This document shows positions 1-5,002 of a DNA stretch of 5,002 bases, piece after piece. Each line of letters starts with the position of its first letter. Position 1 is the stretch's first letter. The position numbers were made by a program, and so were the translations under genes. This DNA is from Phycisphaerales bacterium (GTDB lineage Bacteria > Planctomycetota > Phycisphaerae > Phycisphaerales > SM1A02): the NCBI GenBank assembly GCA_007127615.1, contig SKZB01000237.1, positions 1 to 5,002 on the forward strand, in the 5' to 3' direction. The notes beneath the pieces are model-generated. The model did not search any database and was not told the origin of the DNA. It saw only the letters and a list, made by a program, of their open reading frames with translations.

Positions 1-64
1 CCACCGGGGCATCGAGCTTCACTTCGATCGTCTCTACGCCCGCTGGCTGCTCGAGAGCCGCTGA
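1..64 (+). CDS. C-terminal end of an unidentified protein (partial)
   Basis: An open frame enters from the left edge (first full codon at base 2) and ends at the TGA at 62-64. It leaves 20 residues, beginning HRGIELHFDR and ending LYARWLLESR. The peptide is amphipathic, rich in Arg/Leu and aromatic residues, and looks like a terminal helix of a soluble protein. It is too short to assign to a family. It converges on the cysteine-cluster gene, with only 9 bp between the two stop codons. That the frame is coding is inferred from its clean run to the stop and from the tight convergent packing, which recurs elsewhere in the window; a chance open stretch of this length cannot be excluded. Confidence 0.45.
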   Translation, partial: HRGIELHFDRLYARWLLESR

Positions 65-73
65 CGAACTCCG

Positions 74-796
74 CTACGCCGCGACTTCGGGGGGCATGTG
101 CGGTGATGGCGGCTGACGATCGTTATTGTCGTCATGACCGCCCGAACCCGGGTCGTCAGGATCGACCTCCGCGAGGTAGCGCCGCCGGAGGGCCGTCCTC
201 TGCAGGGCCTCACGAAGCGCCCGGTTGATCGGTTGGGGCCGTCCGAGCGAATCCGAAGCGATCGCGTTCACTTCTCCCGCCAGGCGACTGAACAGCGGCA
301 GTGGAATACGACGCTCCCGGACCGCCCGCCGGGCCGCGGCGACCGCCGCGGGCATGACTTCGCGGTGAATCCGGCAGCCGGAATACTGCGGGTGACCGTC
401 CGCATCGAGCCGACCGGCAAAGCCGAAGAGCCGGCAGACCGCAGGCCGCCGGGCGTACATCGAACATCGTCCTTGCTTCGGATCGGCCGGATCCGCATGA
501 AAGAGCACGCAGCTCGAGTCGCCGCGGCGTTCACGCTCGTGAATCCGATCGATGACGGATTCGGTCAGGCCTCGTTCGACGAGTTCCGCGGCCAGAGGCA
601 GCACGTCGATCACGCTCGCCTCGACGTGCGGCGAGTGGCAGCAGGCGCCACAGCCGTCGGGACAGCGAATATTCGTTGTCCTCTGAAACGCCTCGGTCTG
701 CCGATCAATCTTCGCGTGGACCGAGACCACCTCGGCGCACTGTGGATCCGATTCCGACCGGACACATTGAACCGAAACGCTTTTCATCTTGCGCAC
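74..796 (-). CDS. YkgJ/CxxCxxCC-type cysteine-cluster protein (putative Zn/Fe chelating)
   Basis: This 240-residue soluble protein has the pattern of the YkgJ-type family (Pfam CxxCxxCC, putative zinc- or iron-chelating domain), whose biochemical role is not settled. The core carries eight cysteines: Cys45, Cys49, Cys52 and Cys53 (read CPDGCGACC, so C-x3-C-x2-CC), Cys96 in SSCVLFH, Cys111 and Cys121 in GRCSMYARRPAVCRLFG, and Cys141. The RxxxCR-type segment after the third cluster is typical of the family. Two more cysteines, Cys11 and Cys20, lie in the N-terminal region. The last 27 or so residues are Asp/Pro/Gly/His-rich and probably disordered. There is no signal peptide or membrane segment. 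The frame opens with GTG at 796; an ATG three codons in, at 787, is an equal candidate. A GGAG at 800-803 sits 3 nt before the GTG and 12 nt before the ATG, so neither spacing is ideal. The gene is divergent from the zinc-ribbon membrane gene. Family assignment is firm; function is not. Confidence 0.9.
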   Translation of the reverse strand: MRKMKSVSVQCVRSESDPQCAEVVSVHAKIDRQTEAFQRTTNIRCPDGCGACCHSPHVEASVIDVLPLAAELVERGLTESVIDRIHERERRGDSSCVLFHADPADPKQGRCSMYARRPAVCRLFGFAGRLDADGHPQYSGCRIHREVMPAAVAAARRAVRERRIPLPLFSRLAGEVNAIASDSLGRPQPINRALREALQRTALRRRYLAEVDPDDPGSGGHDDNNDRQPPSPHMPPEVAA

Positions 797-878
797 ACGC
801 TCCGATCATCTTCCCGACAACCGCGGCCTGGTTACGAACGCGGGACGGTACGGCCGGAGGAAAAGAGAAACCGCCCGT

Positions 879-901
879 CGCTGATCCGGCATCCGTCAGC
901 G
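879..901. repeat. Imperfect inverted repeat in the divergent intergenic region
   Basis: Within the 142-bp gap between the divergent cysteine-cluster and zinc-ribbon genes, CGCTGA at 879-884 faces TCAGCG at 896-901. An inner CGG/CCG pair follows after a 2-nt bulge, around a CAT loop. It could be an operator-like or RNA hairpin element for either gene. No T-tract follows on either side, so it is not a terminator. The rest of the gap shows no convincing -35/-10 pair. The call is structural only; such a repeat can occur by chance in GC-rich DNA. Confidence 0.3.
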
Positions 902-938
902 CGGCGAACATCGGTTGCGGCGGATATTGTAGCCCGGT

Positions 939-1523
939 ATGGGACAAGCACCGGCTCAACGTGACGAATGGTGCTGGATTTGCGGCCACGCCGGACGACG
1001 GCCGAAGGTGGATCGCTGTCCGGAATGCGGGGTCAGTTTCGCACGGGTCGATCGGGTGATGCCCACCTGGCGCAAAGCGTGGCGTGACGGCCCCCGTTTC
1101 AATGAACTGCTCGGTCCCGTGATCTGGTTCATCACGTTCGGCGTTCTGTGCCTGATCGGCGTGGCGGGCACGTTCACCTCGCCGGAGATCTGGCCCTTTG
1201 TGGCGGCCCTTTTCGTCCTCGGCCTGCTCATCTGGTGCGCTTCGGTCGCACGCTGCATCCGGCGCATGGAGCACACCTCCGCCCTCAACCTGATCCTCCT
1301 GTCGCATCTCGTCGCCATCTTGTATGTGATCATCGTGCCGGGATTTGTTGCCGGCGCGTTCATCCTGACCATGTCAATTTTTACGGTGGAACCGGCCCTG
1401 GTGCTCGTCGGGCTGACGGTCCTGACGGTTGCCTTCGGCAGCATCATTTATGCCCCCAAGCTTGAGTACACCGTCGCGGCGGCCTGTCTGAAAGAGCAGC
1501 TTCGCCGAGAGGTTGAGCAATGA
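939..1523 (+). CDS. Zinc-ribbon membrane protein of unknown function
   Basis: This 194-residue protein starts with a zinc ribbon: Cys12-x2-Cys15 (WCWICGH) and Cys27-x2-Cys30 (RCPECG), a four-cysteine metal site with an 11-residue spacer. A basic linker with several Arg/Lys (about 35-53) follows, then a strongly hydrophobic region with helices near 57-77 and 84-104, a long hydrophobic stretch 116-148 that may be two helices, and 153-172. It ends in a charged cytosolic-looking tail (KEQLRREVEQ). The architecture is that of short proteins common in Planctomycetota and other large genomes, where a treble-clef or ribbon head sits on a small membrane bundle. I do not recognise a named family. The ATG at 939 is the only sensible start before the first Cys pair. 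No SD is visible upstream; a TATTGT box at 925-930 sits just before the start and might give a nearly leaderless transcript. The gene ends 18 bp before the convergent DCC gene. Confidence 0.85.
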   Translation: MGQAPAQRDEWCWICGHAGRRPKVDRCPECGVSFARVDRVMPTWRKAWRDGPRFNELLGPVIWFITFGVLCLIGVAGTFTSPEIWPFVAALFVLGLLIWCASVARCIRRMEHTSALNLILLSHLVAILYVIIVPGFVAGAFILTMSIFTVEPALVLVGLTVLTVAFGSIIYAPKLEYTVAAACLKEQLRREVEQ

Positions 1524-1541
1524 GCGTTGAGCGCCGGGCGA

Positions 1542-2036
1542 TCAGCGGTCGATCCGGCAGGCGCCGTCGGGCGAGCACGTCTGCCCGAGTTGGTGCCGTC
1601 GGCGCGCGATCCAGCCGTAAATCAACCGCGCCAGCTGCTTCATTCCGGGAACGCGGTAAAGCGGCGCGAGCCACTTGAATCGGGGCAGCCGCCGCGCGAT
1701 CGCATGGACCGCGTCCGCCCCGGCGAACATGGCGCCGCCCGGTTCAATCAGGCGCATGCCCGCATCAAGATCCTCACCCGCCAGTTGTGGATAGTGCTCC
1801 AGCAGATTCGGCTCGTGGCTGGAGACGAAAGCAAACTGATCGGCGTGATCCCACCGCTGAATCCGCGCAACCTGCTTCCGGCAGAATCCGCACGTCCCGT
1901 CAAAGACCACCACCGGGCGTTCGATCGGCTGCGGTCCGGGCTGGTTCCCGTCCGGGTGGCTCCCCGGGGTCGTGGTCGTGGGACGGCCGGGTGAACCGGT
2001 CGGGATGGCGGTGGTTCCGTTCTGCATCGTCTTCAT
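1542..2036 (-). CDS. DCC/DUF393-family predicted thiol-disulfide oxidoreductase
   Basis: The protein is about 164 residues if it starts at the ATG at 2036. Its core begins PVVVFDGTCGFC (41-52), the DUF393/DCC signature in which a beta strand leads into Asp46-Gly47 and a thioredoxin-like CxxC, here Cys49 and Cys52. Further family-like features are the FVSSHEPN segment (70-77), an acidic DAGMRLIEPGG strand-turn (91-101) and a C-terminal amphipathic region ending IYGWIARRRHQLG. Members are predicted to have thioredoxin-like folds and redox activity, but most are uncharacterised. Residues 1-40 are a Thr/Gly/Pro-rich linker outside the domain. A second cysteine pair (Cys154, Cys160 in TCSPDGAC) closes the protein. 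The frame is open back to 2108, but that extension runs into the divergent dehydrogenase leader and has no domain content. No clear SD precedes 2036, and an ATG at 2027 is an alternative. No membrane helix or signal peptide is apparent. Confidence 0.88.
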   Translation of the reverse strand: MKTMQNGTTAIPTGSPGRPTTTTPGSHPDGNQPGPQPIERPVVVFDGTCGFCRKQVARIQRWDHADQFAFVSSHEPNLLEHYPQLAGEDLDAGMRLIEPGGAMFAGADAVHAIARRLPRFKWLAPLYRVPGMKQLARLIYGWIARRRHQLGQTCSPDGACRIDR

Positions 2037-2092
2037 TCTAGGATCATCGGCAAGCCGGCGGCGGGAACTTGGTGAATCTCCCCGTCGGATGC

Positions 2093-2098
2093 AGGGAG
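2093..2098 (+). promoter_or_regulatory. Shine-Dalgarno for the alternative upstream dehydrogenase start
   Basis: AGGGAG lies 8 nt before the in-frame ATG at 2107. If used, it would add a 15-residue N-terminal extension (MPAFRVHPSPGWSSS) to the saccharopine dehydrogenase-like protein. The site itself is well formed; what argues against it is that the family normally begins directly at the Rossmann strand. Confidence 0.4.
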
Positions 2099-2140
2099 CC
2101 GTTACCATGCCTGCCTTTCGCGTTCACCCGTCCCCCGGAT

Positions 2141-2144
2141 GGAG
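2141..2144 (+). promoter_or_regulatory. Shine-Dalgarno that supports the GTG start at 2152
   Basis: GGAG lies 7 nt before GTG 2152. This start makes the protein begin MSNIVILGAGMVG, the usual distance from the N-terminus to the glycine-rich loop for this superfamily. It therefore decides the preferred start, in competition with the ATG at 2107. Confidence 0.5.
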
Positions 2145-2151
2145 CTCTTCA

Positions 2152-3306
2152 GTGTCGAACATTGTGATCCTCGGCGCGGGGATGGTCGGCTCGGTCATGG
2201 CGCGTGATCTGGCGCAGGACGCCGAATTCGAGATCACCCTGGTGGATCGGAGTCAGGATGCGCTCGATCGCGCCGCCTCACTGATCGACCGTCCGATCAC
2301 CACGACCGCCGCGGATCTTTCCGCCCGCGCGGCCGTTGAGAAAGTCATTGCCCCGGCGGACATCGTCCTGGGCGCGATGGGCAGCACCATTGCCTGCGAA
2401 GCCCTGCGCACCGTCATCGAAGCGGGGAAGAACTACTGTGACATCAGCTTCATGCCCGAGAATGCACTCGAGATGGACGAACTGGCCCGGCAGCGCGGCG
2501 TCACGGCCATTGTCGACTGCGGCGTCGCGCCGGGGATGAGCAACGTCCTCGCGGGACACGCCGCGTCCCGACTGGATCCCTGCGAGTCGATTGAGATCTA
2601 CGTCGGCGGTCTGCCGCGCGAACGTCGCTGGCCCTTTGAATACAAGGCCGCCTTCTCGCCGTATGACGTGATCGAAGAGTACACCCGCCCCGCCCGCCTG
2701 GTGGAGCACGGCCGGGAAGTCGTACGGGAAGCGCTCAGCGAACCGGAACCGATCGAGTTTCCCGGCCTCGGGACCCTGGAAGCCTTCAACACCGACGGAC
2801 TGCGCAGTCTGATCGCAACCCTCGACGTCCCCTTCATGAAGGAGAAGACGCTGCGCTACCCGGGGCATATCGAGCTCATGCGCGCGTTCCGCGAGACCGG
2901 ACTCTTCGGCGAAGAGCCGGTGGAGGTGAACGGCCAGCGGATCGTACCGCGTGAGCTGATTGCGAAACTGATGTTCCCGAAGTGGACGTACGAACCGGGT
3001 GAGGAAGATCTGACCGTCATGCGGGTGATCGCCACCGGACGCGAGAACGGAGAGCGCGTTCGGCTGCAGTGGGATCTCTTCGACCGCTACAACCGGGAGA
3101 CGGGCATGACGAGCATGGCCCGCACGACCGGCTTTCCCTGCACGATCATGGCGCGACGGGTTCTGAGCGGCGACTTTAACCCGGCGGGTGTCATCGCGCC
3201 GGAGCAGATCGGCCGCACGCCGGGCGAACTGGACCACCTCTTCGCGGCCCACGCGGAACGAGGCGTTGCGTACACCGCGGACCGCCGGATCATGCCGATC
3301 ATGTGA
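2152..3306 (+). CDS. Saccharopine dehydrogenase-superfamily enzyme, L-lysine 6-dehydrogenase-like
   Basis: This cytosolic NAD(P)-dependent oxidoreductase has 384 residues from GTG 2152, a usual length for the family. The N-terminal Rossmann fold shows GAGMVG at 8-13 and an acidic residue, Asp32 (LVDRS), at the end of the second strand, which favours NAD over NADP. A second conserved block is VDCGVAPGMSN (121-131), followed by IEIYVGGLPR (147-156) and FEYKAAFSPYDVIEEY (162-177) in the substrate/dimerisation domain. MARTTGFPCTIMA (322-334) returns to the nucleotide-binding domain. From memory, the order and wording of these blocks match L-lysine 6-dehydrogenases, which oxidise lysine to 2-aminoadipate 6-semialdehyde (cyclising to piperideine-6-carboxylate), better than true saccharopine or carboxynorspermidine dehydrogenases. 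Substrate remains inferred, and no lysine-pathway gene is adjacent. It is divergent from the DCC gene and convergent with the ATPase gene, 22 bp apart. An alternative start is ATG 2107 with its own good SD. Confidence 0.9.
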   Translation: MSNIVILGAGMVGSVMARDLAQDAEFEITLVDRSQDALDRAASLIDRPITTTAADLSARAAVEKVIAPADIVLGAMGSTIACEALRTVIEAGKNYCDISFMPENALEMDELARQRGVTAIVDCGVAPGMSNVLAGHAASRLDPCESIEIYVGGLPRERRWPFEYKAAFSPYDVIEEYTRPARLVEHGREVVREALSEPEPIEFPGLGTLEAFNTDGLRSLIATLDVPFMKEKTLRYPGHIELMRAFRETGLFGEEPVEVNGQRIVPRELIAKLMFPKWTYEPGEEDLTVMRVIATGRENGERVRLQWDLFDRYNRETGMTSMARTTGFPCTIMARRVLSGDFNPAGVIAPEQIGRTPGELDHLFAAHAERGVAYTADRRIMPIM

Positions 3307-3328
3307 GAGGCGACGCGATCTCCAATCG

Positions 3329-4840
3329 TCATGCCGGCCGTACCCCGCGCAGCATTCCGCCGAGACGTTCGACCTGCTGCTTGCGCACGGTGTCCAGAGT
3401 CAGCTTCGGAATCTGCCACTGCGGTGTTTCCTCCGGCAGACTCGAGCAGTGTTCCTGAATCACGGCGTACATGAGCTTGAACGCATCACGCGGCTGCTGC
3501 ATCTGATCCAGCGCATCGACCAGGTCACCGTGCGTGACCGTCTCGTCGAAGAGCTCCCGCAGCGACATCGGCTCGACGCCCTCCTCACGGCAGGCATTGA
3601 GGCGGGTGGTGCAGATGTCGTAGAGCATCGCACCGGACCAGGTCAGCCGCTCCACCAGATTCTGCTTATCCAACCGCGCTTCCCGGAAGAAGTCCGTTCG
3701 CTCGCGGAACAGCTCGTGTTTGAGATCCAGAGGCAGCAGAAGCTTGATGCCGATCTGATCCTGCTGGAGGAACTTGTTGTTCATCAGCGGCCAGATGATC
3801 GCCCGCATCCGCTCCGGTTCGCCGTTGACGAGCGTCGGCTCGTCGATGCGGTCCACGATCACAATCATCGAACGGTAGCCGAGCGGCCGCAAGGCGTGCA
3901 GCAGGCGCTGAACCATGTGGTACCGCGCATCGTCGCCGGCGTCATTCGGAAGCTCGCTGGTCAGAACATCGTGCACCGGAAGCGTGCAGAGTGACTTGCG
4001 GAAACTCATCGCCGGCCGATGCAGCGTGCGGAGTGATTTCGCCAGCGTCCGCGCGATCGAATGCATCTGCCAACTGCGGCGAAGGTACTGACCGCCCGTG
4101 AAGAGCGACAGTACGGCGAAGACCACCATCGCGGCGAGCCAGAGCCAGCGCTGCTCTTCCGGATTCCGAATCAGGACCAGCAGCGCGAGTGCGATCGTCA
4201 ACCCGCCCAGCCCGACGGCGGCCCACTTCATCCACGGCATGAGAGAGAGCGTGCCCGTTCTCAACGCGCGGCGGACGCGCGACGTGCGCAGGTCCGCTTC
4301 TTCGGGTCGATCGTAGCACGACTGCAGGAGCAGAACATCGCGCTTCGTGGCGGCATCGGATTGCCTCCAGACCTTCCGCAGGGACGGCTCCGCCTCGATC
4401 ACCGGCTCATCGCGCGATTCGTTCAACAGTTGGTCCATCAGTCGCGGCACGATCGTGCTCAACATGCCGTCCAGATGATCGACCAGTCGAAACCTCTCGA
4501 TCGAAGCCGCCGCCGTGGCTTCGCCCATCTGAAGATGGAATCGGTCGAGGACGGGGTTGAGATCGTCGTAGGCGATCAGCAGGCAGCGCTTCTCAGGATG
4601 ATTCCGATTGTGTTCGCGCAGTTCGTGTTCGATCTGAAGACGCATGGCGGTCTTGCCCGACCCGCGTTCCCCGAACACGATGGCGGAAGAGGGCCGATCA
4701 AATTCACCGCGAATCTTGGCGTAGTCGGGGTGGTGACAGATCGTCTCGATGCGTGTGAAGACGGCATCCTGCCGGGCTTCTTCGGCCCGGAAGGGACTCT
4801 CACGAATCTGATGATGCCGCAGAAACGTATCGACGTTCAT
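3329..4840 (-). CDS. Membrane-anchored P-loop ATPase (ORC/Cdc6- or KAP-like), function unknown
   Basis: This 503-residue protein has a Walker A, GERGSGKT, at 57-64, and a Walker B, MIVIVDRIDEP, at 325-335 with Asp330 and the DE pair at 333-334. A sensor-1-like strand (IKLLLPLDL, 365-373) and a basic RLDKQNLVERLTWSG segment (389-403) recall the sensor-2/lid region of ORC/Cdc6- and STAND-type ATPases. An ESPF motif at 14-17 resembles the start of ExeA/ORC-like ATPase domains. Between Walker A and B lies an insertion with two hydrophobic helices (about 205-224 and 232-250) joined by the short loop RNPEEQR. Arg-rich flanks (187-194 and YLRRSW, 252-257) put both ATPase halves in the cytosol. A transmembrane insert at this point is known from KAP-family NTPases, but the motifs here do not clearly make it one. 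The ATG at 4840 has an AAGGA 5 nt upstream, inside a hairpin. The gene probably follows the gene ending at 4906 in one operon, 65 bp apart. Role (signalling, stress or defence) is not known. Confidence 0.85.
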   Translation of the reverse strand: MNVDTFLRHHQIRESPFRAEEARQDAVFTRIETICHHPDYAKIRGEFDRPSSAIVFGERGSGKTAMRLQIEHELREHNRNHPEKRCLLIAYDDLNPVLDRFHLQMGEATAAASIERFRLVDHLDGMLSTIVPRLMDQLLNESRDEPVIEAEPSLRKVWRQSDAATKRDVLLLQSCYDRPEEADLRTSRVRRALRTGTLSLMPWMKWAAVGLGGLTIALALLVLIRNPEEQRWLWLAAMVVFAVLSLFTGGQYLRRSWQMHSIARTLAKSLRTLHRPAMSFRKSLCTLPVHDVLTSELPNDAGDDARYHMVQRLLHALRPLGYRSMIVIVDRIDEPTLVNGEPERMRAIIWPLMNNKFLQQDQIGIKLLLPLDLKHELFRERTDFFREARLDKQNLVERLTWSGAMLYDICTTRLNACREEGVEPMSLRELFDETVTHGDLVDALDQMQQPRDAFKLMYAVIQEHCSSLPEETPQWQIPKLTLDTVRKQQVERLGGMLRGVRPA

Positions 4841-4854
4841 GCGAATCCTTTCGC
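4841..4854 (-). promoter_or_regulatory. Leader hairpin with the SD in its loop
   Basis: Read on the mRNA strand, the 14 nt directly before the ATPase start codon are GCGAAAGGATTCGC. GCGAA pairs perfectly with TTCGC, leaving the four-base loop AGGA, which is the core of the SD (AAGGA, 5 nt from ATG 4840). The stem ends exactly at the start codon. Such a structure could either present the SD in the loop or slow initiation by hiding its flanks. The hairpin is seen directly; a regulatory role is inference. Confidence 0.5.
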
Positions 4855-4855
4855 T

Positions 4856-4893
4856 GGGGAGGAGGAGAAGGAGAAGGAGAAGGAGAAGGAGGA
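4856..4893. repeat. 38-nt purine tract with four tandem GGAGAA copies
   Basis: The + strand is pure A/G from 4856 to 4893. Perfect GGAGAA hexamers lie at 4864-4869, 4870-4875, 4876-4881 and 4882-4887, followed by GGAGGA (4888-4893) and preceded by GGA repeats. On the - strand, which is the sense strand of the flanking genes, this is a C/T tract within the 65-bp gap between the stop of the upstream gene and the ATPase start. It is a simple-sequence repeat prone to slippage; since it is non-coding, length changes would alter leader spacing and not a reading frame. Confidence 0.85.
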
Positions 4894-4905
4894 CGCCACG
4901 AGCCG

Positions 4906-5002
4906 TCAGTGCGCGACCGCTTCGCCCAGATACGAACTGACTTCATCCACTTTCTCGTTGACAAACTCCTGATCCGGCCCTTCGAGGTTGAGTCGCAGCA
5001 GG
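4906..5002 (-). CDS. C-terminal end of an unidentified protein upstream of the ATPase (partial)
   Basis: An open frame enters from the right edge on the - strand and stops with TGA at 4906-4908, giving 31 residues that begin LLRLNLEGPDQEF and end SSYLGEAVAH. The tail is acidic and predicted helical (VNEKVDEVSSYLGEAV), typical of a soluble protein's final helix. I do not recognise a family. It has the same orientation as the membrane ATPase and lies 65 bp upstream of it, so the two are probably co-transcribed, and this protein is the best candidate partner for the ATPase. The reading is supported by the clean frame and natural codon use; the rest of the gene lies beyond the window. Confidence 0.6.
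   Translation of the reverse strand, partial: LLRLNLEGPDQEFVNEKVDEVSSYLGEAVAH

Noticed and set aside
926..931. TACAAT on the - strand as a -10 box for the cysteine-cluster gene
   Set aside because: No -35 at suitable spacing (the best TTGTCC is only 10 nt away), and it would leave a leader of about 120 nt; not supportable.
134..964. 276-codon + strand frame across the cysteine-cluster gene
   Set aside because: It is an Arg/Pro-rich shadow of the real - strand gene, as expected in GC-rich DNA; the cysteine motifs on the other strand are decisive.
1531..1565. GC-rich imperfect hairpin (GCGCC...GGCGC with inner GATC/GATC) at the 1523/1542 convergent junction, considered as a bidirectional terminator
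   Set aside because: The stem is interrupted, it lies partly inside the DCC coding end, and no T-run follows on either strand.
1972..2106. N-terminal extension of the dehydrogenase frame
   Set aside because: It overlaps the start of the divergent DCC gene, has no conserved content, and better starts with SDs exist at 2107 and 2152.
2278..3252. 324-codon - strand frame inside the dehydrogenase
   Set aside because: It is the antisense shadow of a well-conserved Rossmann-fold enzyme and has no recognisable motif of its own.
3307..3331. Short CGAT/ATCG inverted repeat between the convergent dehydrogenase and ATPase stops, considered as a terminator
   Set aside because: The stem is only four perfect base pairs (a few more with a bulge) and lacks a T-tract.
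4061..4972. Long + strand frame of 303 codons opposite the ATPase N-terminus and the purine tract
   Set aside because: It is antisense to a gene with clear Walker motifs; its product has no domain pattern, and the EK-repeat stretch simply translates the GGAGAA array.
3329..5002. Idea that the ATPase and upstream gene form a known defence operon
   Set aside because: No nuclease, deaminase, reverse transcriptase, toxin or other effector motif is visible in the window, and the upstream gene is only a 31-residue tail; no basis for naming a system.

Overview
The window is about 62-63% GC by eye and holds five complete protein genes plus one partial gene at each edge. There is no tRNA, rRNA, CRISPR array, transposase or integrase. 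The sequence does not fix the organism. High GC, a small zinc-ribbon/membrane protein, two genes without a clear Shine-Dalgarno (SD) sequence and mostly single-gene units fit a Planctomycetota-type (perhaps Phycisphaerae-like) or similar environmental genome. That placement is inference, not proof.

Layout: (1) 1-64, + strand, the C-terminal tail of an unidentified protein. (2) 74-796, - strand, a YkgJ/CxxCxxCC-type cysteine-cluster metal-binding protein. (3) 939-1523, + strand, a small protein with an N-terminal zinc ribbon and several membrane helices. (4) 1542-2036, - strand, a DCC/DUF393-family predicted thiol-disulfide oxidoreductase. (5) 2152-3306 (or from 2107), + strand, a saccharopine-dehydrogenase-superfamily enzyme most like L-lysine 6-dehydrogenase. 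(6) 3329-4840, - strand, a 503-residue P-loop ATPase with a two-helix membrane hairpin between Walker A and Walker B. (7) 4906-5002, - strand, the 3' end of another gene that probably shares a transcription unit with the ATPase.

Genes 1 to 6 strictly alternate in strand. Convergent pairs are separated by only 9, 18 and 22 bp, and divergent pairs by 142 and about 70-115 bp. The genes therefore look like independent, mostly single-gene units rather than a pathway operon. Only the last pair (7 then 6) is co-oriented, and it is the place to look for a functional partnership.

The least ordinary part is the right end. The membrane-anchored ATPase has no obvious characterised counterpart that I can name. 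It is preceded by a leader containing a perfect small hairpin with the SD core in its loop, and by a purine tract with four exact GGAGAA copies. On the mRNA strand this tract carries several UCCUU elements complementary to that same SD. Everything else is recognisable housekeeping or accessory metabolism.
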